The notes below the pieces were generated by a model. The model was not told the origin of the DNA, ran no database searches, and saw only the letters and a program-made list of their open reading frames with translations. Below, one piece after another: positions 14,630-20,906 of a stretch of DNA of 22,411 bases. The stretch comes from a virus, in IMG/VR virus record IMGVR_UViG_3300001686_000030, positions 1 through 22,411 of that record. One strand, written 5' to 3'. How positions within the stretch are numbered: the first letter of the stretch is position 1; the number at the start of each line of letters is the position of its first letter. Both the position numbers and the translations under genes were made by a program.

Positions 14630-16095
14630 GCGACGGTACTCCTTCGACGTGTGGTCTTCGCGGCCTGGGTGACCCCGGCGCGACGAGTGGGGAGGATGAC
14701 CCCACCGGGGGTGCGTTCCTCGGTCATGGAGCGTCCGGGGACGGTGATCTTCCCGGAGCCCCGATACTTCGTGAGGTGGGTGACTCCGTGCACGAGGGAG
14801 TCGATCCGGTTCGGTGAGGGAGACTCTCCGGGGATCCATGATGTCTGCTCGTCTTCGAGGTCGACGAGGTCGCCGCGTTCTCCGACGTGGATGACCTTCC
14901 CCTGCTCGTAGAGGCCGACGACGGGGGTGGCGCGGATCTCCTTGCCCTTGCGGGAGTCGACGGTGATGACGGGGACGGTCTCTTCGACGGACTTCAGGGT
15001 GTGCTTCACCATGTCGCCGCCGTAGTTGCGTTCCACGACGACAGCCATCGCGTTGTACTTCTCCCGCAGCATGACCGCCTTCGTGGCCCACCCCTTGGGG
15101 GTGTACTTGCCCGTGGCGTCCTCCAGCACGTAGCACTTGAAGTCGTTGCCGTAGCCGACGATGCCGACGACGATGATGCCGGTCTCGTCGGACTTCTTGT
15201 TCGCTGAACCGGCCGGGTCGACAGAGACGACGACCCCTGCGAGAGCGGGGGCCTCCTTCTCGTAGTTGAACATGCCGGTGTTCCAGAGGGCACCTTCGAC
15301 GTCTTCGAGGATCTCGCCGTACAACTCCTGCTGCCCCATCCGGGTGCCCTCGAACCGGGACAGGACGGTCTGGCGGAACACCGACGACAGGTTGTCGAGG
15401 TTCTCGTAGGTGGAGACCCGGTGGAGGATCGTCTGGGGGTCCTTGACGAGTTCCTTCATGAACTTCGTGGCCCGTGGCGTGGTGGTGATCATGACGTGCG
15501 GGTTTCCGACAGCCACCATCTCACGGAGGGCGAGGAGGAGGTTCATCCAGACTTCCTGGATCTTGTCGATGAACGCAGCCTCGTCGAGCCAGGCGAAACC
15601 GACGGTGGCACCACGGACACGGTCTGGTTCCTCAGCGGAGAATCCGTGGCCGATGCAGCCGTTGGGCCACACGAGCCTGCGTCGTGACGGCTCCCAGATG
15701 GGCCGGAAGTTGGGGGGTGCGGTGGCGAGGATCCCTGAGGGTCCTTCCACCATCGTCTCTCGCAGGTCGGGGCCGGTGACACCGATGAGTGCCATCTCCT
15801 TGACCCGCTTGGCTACCCCGTGGGTGATGTTCGACCCGGCCATCGTCTTCCCGCCGCCACGTCCCGACATCATGAGGAACGTCAGCCAGTCCCCCGCCCA
15901 AGAGGGGGGCCGCTGGTCCTTGCGGGCGTGGTTGTGGTCCCAGCCGTCGTCAGACTCGTGGGGCTTGCCGTTGCAGCCGGGCTTGGGGCAGAAGAACGGC
16001 TTGTAGGTGTCGTGTTCGCGTGCCTGAAGCATCGCGAGGGCTGTCTCCTGCGACGCCTTGTCCCACTTCTTGAACGCCTCCGGGTCGATGCTCAC
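14617..16095 (-). CDS. Terminase large subunit, 492 aa
   Basis: I start it at the GTG at 16095, which overlaps the preceding TGA. The N-terminal ATPase has a Walker A loop SGRGGGKT at about residues 77-84, a Walker B segment VGFAWLDE at about 165-172 and the coupling motif ITTTPRA near 203-209. The C-terminal nuclease has SVDPAG near 291-296 (D293), DET near 304-306 and VVVERNYGGD near 352-361, giving the acidic metal-binding triad. D432 in RIDSLVHG supplies a further acidic residue. A Cys/His-rich insertion (CPKPGC...HNH, residues 36-56) precedes Walker A and may bind zinc. The enzyme packages DNA into the prohead and cuts it. The order small terminase, 129-aa protein, large terminase is unusual only for the extra gene. 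Confidence 0.95.
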   Translation of the reverse strand: MSIDPEAFKKWDKASQETALAMLQAREHDTYKPFFCPKPGCNGKPHESDDGWDHNHARKDQRPPSWAGDWLTFLMMSGRGGGKTMAGSNITHGVAKRVKEMALIGVTGPDLRETMVEGPSGILATAPPNFRPIWEPSRRRLVWPNGCIGHGFSAEEPDRVRGATVGFAWLDEAAFIDKIQEVWMNLLLALREMVAVGNPHVMITTTPRATKFMKELVKDPQTILHRVSTYENLDNLSSVFRQTVLSRFEGTRMGQQELYGEILEDVEGALWNTGMFNYEKEAPALAGVVVSVDPAGSANKKSDETGIIVVGIVGYGNDFKCYVLEDATGKYTPKGWATKAVMLREKYNAMAVVVERNYGGDMVKHTLKSVEETVPVITVDSRKGKEIRATPVVGLYEQGKVIHVGERGDLVDLEDEQTSWIPGESPSPNRIDSLVHGVTHLTKYRGSGKITVPGRSMTEERTPGGVILPTRRAGVTQAAKTTRRRSTVAWPR

Positions 16096-16481
16096 CCGAA
16101 TCCCATGCCCTTCTCCTTGTGCCGCATCGGCGGGATACGGTCCGGGTTGATCTCCAGATCGTTGCACACCTGTTCGATGAGGCTCTGACGGAGGAAAGCC
16201 GACAGAGACTTGTGGCCTGCATTGCGGCGGGCACGATTCAGCAGCGCGAGGCCGTGGACCGTGACGATGAACGGCACACGGGAGTAGCGGGTCCAGTAGT
16301 CGTGGTACATGCCCTTCCGGTTGGGTGGGCATTCGGGGATGGCGTTCTCGTCGCCGACGATGTCGAGGACGATCTTCTCCAGGTACTCCCAGCGGCGCAG
16401 GCCGGACTGTTCGATGGCGCGCAGGAGTAGGGGCACGAAGTCGGGGCGTACACGGACTTGGAACTGCACGTTCTTGTGCAT
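16092..16481 (-). CDS. Possible tandem ribbon-helix-helix protein between terminase genes, 129 aa
   Basis: The ATG at 16481 overlaps the small terminase stop (TGATG). Two similar units can be seen. Unit 1 (residues about 4-42) is a strand VQFQVRV, a helix PDFVPLLLRAIEQSG and a helix RRWEYLEKIVLDIVG. Unit 2 (about 69-106) is a strand PFIVTV, a helix HGLALLNRARRNAGH and a helix SLSAFLRQSLIEQV. This is the strand-helix-helix order of RHH DNA-binding domains, which normally dimerise; here one chain could form a pseudo-dimer. A DNA-binding role in packaging, or as a regulator, is inferred from the fold pattern and the location between terS and terL. A fold search would be decisive. Confidence 0.8.
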   Translation of the reverse strand: MHKNVQFQVRVRPDFVPLLLRAIEQSGLRRWEYLEKIVLDIVGDENAIPECPPNRKGMYHDYWTRYSRVPFIVTVHGLALLNRARRNAGHKSLSAFLRQSLIEQVCNDLEINPDRIPPMRHKEKGMGFG

Positions 16482-17029
16482 CAGTCCTCCGGGTCGTCTC
16501 TCATGACTTCTTCGACGACTTCGCCGTCCACGATGTCGAACGGGTCTGCCTCTTCGAGTGGCTTCTTCCCTGACACTTCCTGCACCCACGTCTCTAGTTC
16601 CTGCTGGGTTGGGGTGCGGATCGCGATCTCTGTCGGGGCGGCGAGGCCGTACAACTTCACGAACCTGTCGGTGATCTCGGCGGCGGTCTTCACGGCGGAG
16701 AGGTGGTCGGGGTTGGGGGCATCTTCGGTGCCGGGGTCCATCGCCTTCGGCCACACCGAACGCAGCAGCCGGTCGTACCGTGACGCGGCCATGCGCCGCA
16801 GGTCGTCGGTGTCTTCCTTGCGGTCCATGAGGTTCCGCTGGAGGGCACGTTCGACGGCGGTCTTCGCTGACTGGGGTGAGGCGTAGCCGAGGGTTTCGGC
16901 GATCTCGTCCCAGCGGACACCGGCGAGACGCAGTTCGAGCGCAGAGTCGGCCTTCCGGTCGATGCTCTTGCGCTCTGCGGGGTTGGGGTTCCTCTGGAGG
17001 AGACCCTTCTCGGTCTCTTCGATGGTCAT
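16481..17029 (-). CDS. Terminase small subunit, 182 aa
   Basis: The ATG at 17029 (MTIEETEKGL) overlaps the VRR-NUC stop as ATGA. Residues about 28-62 contain a helix-turn-helix (SALELRLAGVRWDEIAETLG then SPQSAKTAVERAL), the usual DNA-recognition segment of small terminases. A charged helical region (LMDRKEDTDDLRRMAASRYD, LSAVKTAAEITDRFVKLYG) fits the oligomerisation core. The C-terminus is acidic. It recognises the packaging site and recruits the large subunit. The gene is two positions upstream of TerL, separated by the 129-aa protein. The family call comes from the helix-turn-helix, length and neighbours. Confidence 0.82.
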   Translation of the reverse strand: MTIEETEKGLLQRNPNPAERKSIDRKADSALELRLAGVRWDEIAETLGYASPQSAKTAVERALQRNLMDRKEDTDDLRRMAASRYDRLLRSVWPKAMDPGTEDAPNPDHLSAVKTAAEITDRFVKLYGLAAPTEIAIRTPTQQELETWVQEVSGKKPLEEADPFDIVDGEVVEEVMRDDPED

Positions 17030-17325
17030 CGGCCTGCGACCTCCTTCAAGATCGTGATGATGTTGTCCCAGTCGGATGGACGCCACAGGTAGACCCGCTC
17101 GTTGCTGCGGGCCAGGGTGCCGAGCCATTCCTTCTGTTCCTGGGTGGGTTTCCCGATCTGTGACTTCAACTCTGCGAACACGGTGCCCATCGGGCCGGTG
17201 ATCACGAGGTCGGGGAATCCTTTCGAGGAGACGAGGGCCTTGTCGGAGCGGTTGACGTGGTACACGAGGAGACCGAGCCAGTCGCACAGGCCGATGATTC
17301 GGTCCTGCAGTTCTGACTCGGTCAT
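17026..17325 (-). CDS. VRR-NUC domain nuclease, 99 aa
   Basis: The ATG at 17325 starts MTESELQDRIIGLCDWLG. The VRR-NUC (PD-(D/E)xK) pattern is clear: an N-terminal helix with a glutamate, GFPDLVI (D39 in residues 36-42), then VFAELKSQIGKPT with E52 and K54, then TQEQKEWLGTL. These residues form the metal-dependent nuclease centre. Stand-alone VRR-NUC proteins of phages may resolve branched DNA before packaging. It heads the terminase gene cluster and is preceded by palindrome copy 4, 10 bases before the ATG, and by a TAACCT motif. Confidence 0.88.
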   Translation of the reverse strand: MTESELQDRIIGLCDWLGLLVYHVNRSDKALVSSKGFPDLVITGPMGTVFAELKSQIGKPTQEQKEWLGTLARSNERVYLWRPSDWDNIITILKEVAGR

Positions 17326-17335
17326 GACTGCCTCG

Positions 17336-17348
17336 TTTCAGTCTGAAA
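17336..17348. promoter_or_regulatory. Palindrome TTTCAGNCTGAAA, copy 4
   Basis: This dyad lies in the 34-base gap before the VRR-NUC/terminase cluster. On the minus strand the order is TAACCTGACACC, 7 bases, palindrome, CGAGGCAGTC, ATG. A repressor bound here would cover the start of a transcript initiating near TAACCT, or the site may act on the mRNA next to the ribosome binding site. Confidence 0.78.
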
Positions 17349-17359
17349 GCAAGTTGGTG

Positions 17360-17494
17360 TCAGGTTACCTCACCCAACTCGTTCCTCTCGTAGTCGTAGA
17401 CCCACCGGTGCCCTTCGGGACAGACGTATCCCCACAGTGAGTCGTAGATGACCCACTCCTCTTCGGGGAACTCTTGGCAGACGGGGCACTTCAT
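17360..17494 (-). CDS. Zinc-ribbon mini-protein, 44 aa
   Basis: The ATG at 17494 overlaps the upstream stop as ATGA. The protein has CPVCQEFPEEEW at the N-terminus and VCPEGHRW near residue 35, giving a C-x2-C...C-x3-H metal site. Aromatic residues (WVIYDSLWGY) lie between. Nothing identifies a specific function. It is the last gene of the small-gene array before the terminase block. Confidence 0.8.
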   Translation of the reverse strand: MKCPVCQEFPEEEWVIYDSLWGYVCPEGHRWVYDYERNELGEVT

Positions 17495-17679
17495 TCGGGC
17501 TTCCTGACTGACGCTGCGACAGCGGTCTGGAGGGTGACGCCGATGGCGTTGACCATCTCGTCGGGGGTGAGGGGCGCGGTGATGGCGATCTCGATCTGGT
17601 GTTCCACGATGTCCCCGGTTTCGGGGATGTAGATCGGGATGGTGATTGATGCGTCTGCCCGGTTGAACTTGGCGGTCAT
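17491..17679 (-). CDS. Small protein of unknown function, 62 aa
   Basis: The ATG at 17679 overlaps the ParB-like gene stop as ATGA. The protein begins MTAKFNRADASITIPIYIPE with a strand-rich half (DIVEHQIEIAITAPLTPDE) and a short helix (MVNAIGVTLQTAVAASV). It has no cysteines, membrane helix or signal peptide. The beta-then-helix layout is compatible with a small DNA- or protein-binding fold, but I do not recognise it. Confidence 0.82.
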   Translation of the reverse strand: MTAKFNRADASITIPIYIPETGDIVEHQIEIAITAPLTPDEMVNAIGVTLQTAVAASVRKPE

Positions 17680-18290
17680 GCGTCCTCCGCGAGGTCGAGT
17701 AGGTAGCGGAACCGTTCCGTGTCGGAGGCTCCTTCGGTGAGGTTGTTGAAGCGTTGCCTGTCAGTCTCGGTGACTTCGAGGAACATGATGCCGCCACCAC
17801 CGGCCATGGGGACGGGGTCTCGTTTGGCGTTGGCGTCGTTGATGGCTTCGGTGGAGCGGCGGTCGCCTTCAGCCAACTTCTGGAGGTAGTCGTCGGCGAA
17901 CCCGGTGCCTTTCAGGCCGCTCTTGGTGGTGGAGAGCCGTTCGAGGAGGTTCTTCAACTGGCCCATGTCGTAGCGGCGCAGGTCGTTGGTGCGGTTGTCG
18001 ACGAGCATGATCCGGATGATCTCGATCTCGTCGTCTGAGTCGACGTAGAAGACGGGCGCTACGTCGGATTCGAGTTCCTTCAACGCGAAGTAGCGGTGGT
18101 TCCCGATGATGATCTCGCCGTTGCGGGAGTCGACTACGAGGGGTTGTGGGTAGAACCCGTTGACGAGGATGGACTCGATGATGGCGTCCACGTCGCCGTT
18201 GTTGGCGTTCTCGGGGTGCGGGGTGAGGGTGTCGATGTCGACCATGATCTGGTCGAGCGCCGAGTGGAAGCGGACGTTGCCTGACCTCAC
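17676..18290 (-). CDS. ParB-like nuclease-fold protein, 204 aa
   Basis: I choose the GTG at 18290, which overlaps the preceding stop as TAGTG and fits the coupling seen throughout; a GTG at 18299 would add three residues. Residues about 14-105 show the ParB/sulfiredoxin-like domain: IDTLTPHPENANNGDVDAII, GFYPQPLVV and IIGNHRYFAL. GNHR (63-66) is the equivalent of the ParB nucleotide-binding box. DSDDEIEIIRIMLVDNRTND then follows. The C-terminal part has a glycine-rich linker (MAGGGGIMFLEV) and a helix. Phage members of this superfamily include DNA-binding, CTPase-like and nuclease proteins. No partner ParA gene is seen here, so plasmid-type partitioning is not supported. Confidence 0.85.
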   Translation of the reverse strand: MRSGNVRFHSALDQIMVDIDTLTPHPENANNGDVDAIIESILVNGFYPQPLVVDSRNGEIIIGNHRYFALKELESDVAPVFYVDSDDEIEIIRIMLVDNRTNDLRRYDMGQLKNLLERLSTTKSGLKGTGFADDYLQKLAEGDRRSTEAINDANAKRDPVPMAGGGGIMFLEVTETDRQRFNNLTEGASDTERFRYLLDLAEDA

Positions 18291-18388
18291 TAGAACCACC
18301 GTCCGATCTTGTAGCCGATCCAGAGTCCGATGGCGAAGGCGATGCCGAGGAGGATGAACAGCATCAGGTAGGAGACTCCGACGTACAT
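18290..18388 (-). CDS. Single-helix membrane peptide, 32 aa
   Basis: The ATG at 18388 overlaps the preceding stop (TGATG), and the stop TAG meets the ParB-like GTG. The protein MYVGVSYLMLFILLGIAFAI continues to KIGRWF. One hydrophobic helix (about residues 5-24) is followed by a basic C-terminus. The size and topology fit a small membrane anchor or toxin-like peptide. Its role is unknown; it is supported by overlap and codon bias. Confidence 0.75.
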   Translation of the reverse strand: MYVGVSYLMLFILLGIAFAIGLWIGYKIGRWF

Positions 18389-18561
18389 CAGAAGTCTTCC
18401 TCTTCCTGTGGGATGGGGACGAAGACGACGTCCGCTTCGGTTTCGTCGAGGAGTTCTTTCAGTCCCGTGACGATGAGTTCCGTGTCGGAGCGGTTGATGG
18501 TGTCGCTGTTCTCGTACGCAGCGATGGCGTACCTGAGGATCTGCCGTTCGACGGCGTTCAC
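18388..18561 (-). CDS. Small acidic helical protein, 57 aa
   Basis: A GTG at 18561 overlaps the upstream stop (GTGA). The protein begins VNAVERQILRYAIAAYENSD, continues with NRSDTELIVTGLKELLDE and ends in acidic PQEEEDF. It is probably all helical and soluble. There are no cysteines. I see no known motif; a small regulatory or modulator protein is possible. Confidence 0.78.
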   Translation of the reverse strand: MNAVERQILRYAIAAYENSDTINRSDTELIVTGLKELLDETEADVVFVPIPQEEEDF

Positions 18562-18776
18562 TTGATTCCTCCGATCTTCTTGCCCCAGACGATGAGTCCG
18601 GAGACACCGAGTACGACAAGAGCGAAGCCGAGCGCGAAGGGCCACAGGAAGATCAGCGCGAGGGCGATGAACCATTCGGCGATGTCTTCGACGTCGAGGT
18701 AGCCGAGCGCGGAGGTCCACACGACGGTGGCGCACCCGAGGGCGAGGTAGATGGTCCAGAAGATGAACGTGAGCAT
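18558..18776 (-). CDS. Two-helix membrane protein, 72 aa
   Basis: The ATG at 18776 starts MLTFIFWTIYLALGCATVVW. Hydrophobic helices lie at about residues 2-24 and 36-62, with an acidic loop (LGYLDVEDIAEW) between and a basic tail (WGKKIGGIK). The GGAAG upstream is a weak binding site, but the gene is preceded by a 22-base gap and is coupled to the next gene by overlap. Function unknown; a membrane modifier or superinfection-exclusion protein are possibilities only. Confidence 0.78.
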   Translation of the reverse strand: MLTFIFWTIYLALGCATVVWTSALGYLDVEDIAEWFIALALIFLWPFALGFALVVLGVSGLIVWGKKIGGIK

Positions 18777-18798
18777 TACGAACTTCCAGTGAGGGGGG

Positions 18799-18972
18799 TT
18801 AGCGGTGTTCGTGGGCGACGGTTGTGTCGGGTGCCGGGGTGGCGACGTGGCTGCTGGTGAAGCGGTGTTTCACGTCCACGTGCATCCAGAACCGTCCAGT
18901 CTGTCCCCACTCCTGTTCCTCGATGACTTGGCCGCAGTGGAGGCAGGTGGCGGTGTGCAGGATGTAGACCAT
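18799..18972 (-). CDS. Zinc-finger-like mini-protein, 57 aa
   Basis: The ATG at 18972 overlaps the upstream stop (TGATG). The protein has CLHCGQVIEEQEWG near the N-terminus and MHVDVKHRF around residue 30, giving a C-x2-C...H-x4-H arrangement like a single zinc finger. A Ser/Pro/His-rich tail ends in TTVAHEHR. It may bind DNA or protein through the zinc knuckle. Not identified further. Confidence 0.78.
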   Translation of the reverse strand: MVYILHTATCLHCGQVIEEQEWGQTGRFWMHVDVKHRFTSSHVATPAPDTTVAHEHR

Positions 18973-19115
18973 CAGACTCCTGCCTTGGCGTGGTCGAGCA
19001 TCTCGTCCACGACCGAGGTGTCGGAGAAGAGACCGAGGGGGCCGCACTCAGCGCACTCCACGAAGAAGACGGTGCCCTCTTCGGTGGCGATGGGGTTGGC
19101 GACTTGGGTGTGCAT
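18972..19115 (-). CDS. Small protein with CxxC pair, 47 aa
   Basis: I take ATG 19115 (MHTQVANPIATEEGTVFFVE) as start because of the strong GGAGAGGAGG just upstream. ATGs at 19154 and 19166 in the same frame have weaker context. The protein has ECAECGPLGLFSD near residue 22 and a helical C-terminus (TSVVDEMLDHAKAGV). A single Cys pair could be half of a zinc site in a dimer. Role unknown. Confidence 0.75.
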   Translation of the reverse strand: MHTQVANPIATEEGTVFFVECAECGPLGLFSDTSVVDEMLDHAKAGV

Positions 19116-19145
19116 GACGGCCTCCTCTCCGACCGCTCGGTAACT

Positions 19146-19158
19146 GAGAATCATTCTC
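19146..19158. promoter_or_regulatory. Palindrome GAGAATCATTCTC in the gap before 19115
   Basis: This is a perfect 13-bp dyad with 6-bp arms around a central base, of the same architecture as the TTTCAGNCTGAAA family but with different sequence. It lies in the 66-base gap between two small genes, the largest gap inside the array. It could be an operator or a short mRNA hairpin. Confidence 0.4.
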
Positions 19159-19181
19159 TCTCTCATGGGGTGTGTTGTCGA

Positions 19182-19352
19182 TCAGTCGTCGGAGTGGCCG
19201 ACCTGGGGCTGGATCTGTCCAGCCTGCGCGTCCAGGAGCGACTCTCGTTCGGCGTGGTTCTTCACGTCGTTGCCGGATGAGGAGACGCAGGGCTCGCCTG
19301 CGAGGGCTCCACAAGCGGAGCAGGGGACGTCGGGGTAGGTCTTGTCGCTCAT
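19182..19352 (-). CDS. Actinophage-type zinc-finger protein, 56 aa
   Basis: The ATG at 19352 overlaps the upstream TGA. The protein reads MSDKTYPDVPCSACGALAGE, then PCVSSSGNDV and KNHAERESLLDAQ. The pattern C-x2-C-G-A-x2-G-x-P-C...H-x2-R is a recognised small actinobacterial and phage zinc-finger type, probably holding one zinc through three Cys and one His. The C-terminus is polar and probably disordered. Its partners are not known. Confidence 0.82.
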   Translation of the reverse strand: MSDKTYPDVPCSACGALAGEPCVSSSGNDVKNHAERESLLDAQAGQIQPQVGHSDD

Positions 19353-19498
19353 TGGTTCTCCTTGGTTGGGGGTGTTGCTTCGGTACCCATGTTCTCATCT
19401 CCGTGACGGGATGCGTCCAGGTATCCGGGTGGGAGTAGTTCGTAGACGTCGGCTTCGATCGCGTCGGCCCAGTCCCAGTACTCGTCCATGTAGCCCAT
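19349..19498 (-). CDS. Small acidic protein, 49 aa
   Basis: The ATG at 19498 overlaps the upstream stop (TGATG). It begins MGYMDEYWDWADAIEADVYE and continues LLPPGYLDAS. Aromatic and acidic residues dominate the N-terminal helix, and the tail is polar. No cysteines or membrane helix. The acidic, Trp/Tyr-rich character could suit a DNA mimic or protein-binding peptide, but this is only a composition-based remark. Confidence 0.75.
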   Translation of the reverse strand: MGYMDEYWDWADAIEADVYELLPPGYLDASRHGDENMGTEATPPTKENQ

Positions 19499-19632
19499 CA
19501 GTCCCACACGTCTTGGTAGCGGGTGTTGCGCGAGATGTGGATCTGGCTGATGAACCGTCCTCGTTCGTCGCGGCAGGGCTGGTATGCGCCGGTGCCGCAG
19601 AAGGGGCAGGGGACGGTTTTGACGACGCTCAT
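19498..19632 (-). CDS. Zinc-knuckle mini-protein, 44 aa
   Basis: The ATG at 19632 overlaps the stop of the previous gene. The sequence MSVVKTVPCPFCGTGAYQPC has a C-x2-C-G-x-G...C core like DnaJ-type zinc knuckles. A basic helix (RDERGRFISQIHISRNTRY) follows. The three cysteines could bind zinc with another ligand or as a dimer. The basic stretch makes nucleic-acid binding plausible. Confidence 0.8.
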   Translation of the reverse strand: MSVVKTVPCPFCGTGAYQPCRDERGRFISQIHISRNTRYQDVWD

Positions 19633-19847
19633 GGGTGGACGTGGGGGTTGTCGGTGCCGAGGAAGGCCCACTTGATGCCTTCGCCGGGCAACTTAGGTCG
19701 GGGGCCCAAGATGTCGTCGAGGACGGCTGCTGTCTCTTCGTCTTCCACCTGGCTGATGATCTGGAGGACTCGGTAGGGGGTGTAGTCCCTGTCTCGGAGG
19801 AACAGGAGCAGCGCCCATTCGGCGTTGGTGATCTCTTGGGCGGTCAC
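19629..19847 (-). CDS. Small helical protein, 72 aa
   Basis: A GTG at 19847 overlaps the upstream stop (GTGA). The protein starts VTAQEITNAEWALLLFLRDR, has YTPYRVLQIISQVEDEETAA and ends DNPHVHP. Two amphipathic helices and no cysteines are seen. The DYTPYRVLQIISQ segment could be a helix-turn-helix-like unit, but this is weak. Not recognised. Confidence 0.78.
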   Translation of the reverse strand: MTAQEITNAEWALLLFLRDRDYTPYRVLQIISQVEDEETAAVLDDILGPRPKLPGEGIKWAFLGTDNPHVHP

Positions 19848-20083
19848 GACTTGTCGCCCCAGCGGATGAAGGTGTCGTCGATGGGGAAGTCGGCCCAGGT
19901 CCTGTTGCCGACTTCGGGGTTGTAGCGGACGTACCAGCCGCTGCTGGTGGGGCCGGTGAAGGTGCACTCGACGAAGAGGCTGTCGTTCTCGACGACCTGG
20001 TGGCCTTGGAAGTTCGTCCTGTAGGCGGTGGGCTTGCCTCGGAGGATGTGCAGGATCACTCGGACCTTGGTGCGGAGGTTCAT
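19844..20083 (-). CDS. Small beta-rich protein, 79 aa
   Basis: The ATG at 20083 overlaps the upstream stop as ATGA. A basic N-terminal helix (MNLRTKVRVILHILRGKPT) precedes a beta-rich part: QGHQVVENDSLFVECTFTG, SGWYVRYNPEVG and TFIRWGDKS. The single cysteine is not part of a pair. It resembles small actinophage proteins of unknown function. No membrane segment. Confidence 0.8.
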   Translation of the reverse strand: MNLRTKVRVILHILRGKPTAYRTNFQGHQVVENDSLFVECTFTGPTSSGWYVRYNPEVGNRTWADFPIDDTFIRWGDKS

Positions 20084-20292
20084 TGGTTCTGCCTTTCTTG
20101 GATTCGTGGTGCGTCGTGCCGGTAGACCGTGATGAGTCGGGGGTGTGAGTACTCGGCATGCCGTTGTAGTGCGGCCTCGGCTGCTGGCTTGTCCAGGCCC
20201 TTCTCGTTGTAGTCGGTGACGCCGCAGCCGGTGAATCCGCACTTCATGTGCCAGCCGTACGTGTCTTGGTAGACCCAGCCAATCTCTTCCAT
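20080..20292 (-). CDS. C2H2-like zinc-finger protein, 70 aa
   Basis: The ATG at 20292 overlaps the upstream stop (TGATG). Around residues 18-50 it has CGFTGCGVTDYNEKG and then LQRHAEYSH, i.e. C-x4-C...H-x4-H, in the spacing range of C2H2 fingers. A helix of KPAAEAALQRH leads into the histidines. The C-terminal tail is basic (RHDAPRIQERQNQ). A DNA-binding role is plausible. Exact target unknown. Confidence 0.8.
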   Translation of the reverse strand: MEEIGWVYQDTYGWHMKCGFTGCGVTDYNEKGLDKPAAEAALQRHAEYSHPRLITVYRHDAPRIQERQNQ

Positions 20293-20489
20293 CAGTCGCC
20301 CTCCTTCCGGACGCGCATCTCGGTGGCGAGGGTGAGTGGTGCCGTGACGATGCCCAGTATCGCCTCGATCCGCCTGTGTTCCTCCTCGTGGAACCACTGG
20401 CCTTCATCGAGGACGAGGGCACGGCACTTGGAGCAGGCCCACAGTTGGTGCCCGGAGAGAGCGTAGGGCCTCCAGTAGATGGGTTCCAT
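20292..20489 (-). CDS. Zinc-binding mini-protein, 65 aa
   Basis: The ATG at 20489 overlaps the upstream stop. The protein begins MEPIYWRPYALSGHQLWACS and has CSKCRALVLDE then HEEEHRRIE, giving C-x2-C...H-x3-H, a zinc-binding-like arrangement. The rest is a helical, hydrophobic segment (AILGIVTAPLTLATEMRV). Proteins with this CSKC...H..H layout are common in actinophage small-gene arrays; the function is not known to me. Confidence 0.8.
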   Translation of the reverse strand: MEPIYWRPYALSGHQLWACSKCRALVLDEGQWFHEEEHRRIEAILGIVTAPLTLATEMRVRKEGD

Positions 20490-20632
20490 CAGTCCTCCTT
20501 GGTGGGGGCGAGAGTTTCGGCCCAGCCGATCATCAGCAGGGTTGAGCAGACGGTGGGGATGGAGATTGGGCCGCGCAGGGTTTCGATGCGGGCGATGACG
20601 TCGTCGGGTACTTGGATGGTCACGGTTGCCAT
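20489..20632 (-). CDS. RHH-like protein, 47 aa
   Basis: The ATG at 20632 overlaps the preceding stop (TGATG). The strand VTIQVP, helix DDVIARIETLRG and helix IPTVCSTLLMIGWAE follow the ribbon-helix-helix order, as in small phage and plasmid repressors. It would dimerise and bind a short palindrome or inverted repeat. It is one of the candidate ligands for the palindromes in this window. Fold is inferred from sequence pattern only. Confidence 0.75.
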   Translation of the reverse strand: MATVTIQVPDDVIARIETLRGPISIPTVCSTLLMIGWAETLAPTKED

Positions 20633-20808
20633 CACTCCTCCCACGGGATCCAGGCGGCGAGGTTCCCGTCGTCGTCGGGTCGGACGAAACAGAGGGTGAA
20701 GAACTGTTCCCCACCTTCGAGGTGGAACTCGCCGTGGATGTCCTTGGGGATGAACAGTGTGATGCCGTCGTCGTTCTCTCCGACGACTCGGCCGATCAGG
20801 ACAGTCAT
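20632..20808 (-). CDS. Small beta-rich protein, 58 aa
   Basis: The ATG at 20808 overlaps the upstream stop. The protein MTVLIGRVVGENDDGITLFI continues PKDIHGEFHLEGGEQFFTLC and ends AAWIPWEE. Short alternating strands suggest a small beta barrel. No membrane helix; one cysteine only. Not recognised. Confidence 0.78.
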   Translation of the reverse strand: MTVLIGRVVGENDDGITLFIPKDIHGEFHLEGGEQFFTLCFVRPDDDGNLAAWIPWEE

Positions 20809-20906
20809 CAGTTCTCCTTGTGGAAGGGGCAGGCTGGGTCGATGAGGGTGATAACGAGTTCGCCGTCTACGAGGTCGGCGACGCAGGTGCAGTTGATGAG
20901 CGTCAT
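20808..20906 (-). CDS. Cysteine-rich peptide, 32 aa
   Basis: The ATG at 20906 overlaps the preceding stop (TGATG). The peptide MTLINCTCVADLVDGELVIT ends DPACPFHKEN. Cys-x-Cys near the start and Cys-x2-His near the end could close one zinc site (C-x-C...C-x2-H) with an intervening beta hairpin. It is too short to assign a family. Overlaps at both ends support translation. Confidence 0.72.
   Translation of the reverse strand: MTLINCTCVADLVDGELVITLIDPACPFHKEN

Noticed and set aside
14617-16332. Longer frame extending the large terminase upstream of 16095
   Set aside because: The extra residues lie over the 129-aa gene in another frame and show no homology-like pattern. The GTG at 16095 overlaps the preceding stop like its neighbours.
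18457-18464. Partial palindrome TTTCAGTC
   Set aside because: Only one arm and the centre match, with no second arm, and it lies inside a small gene.
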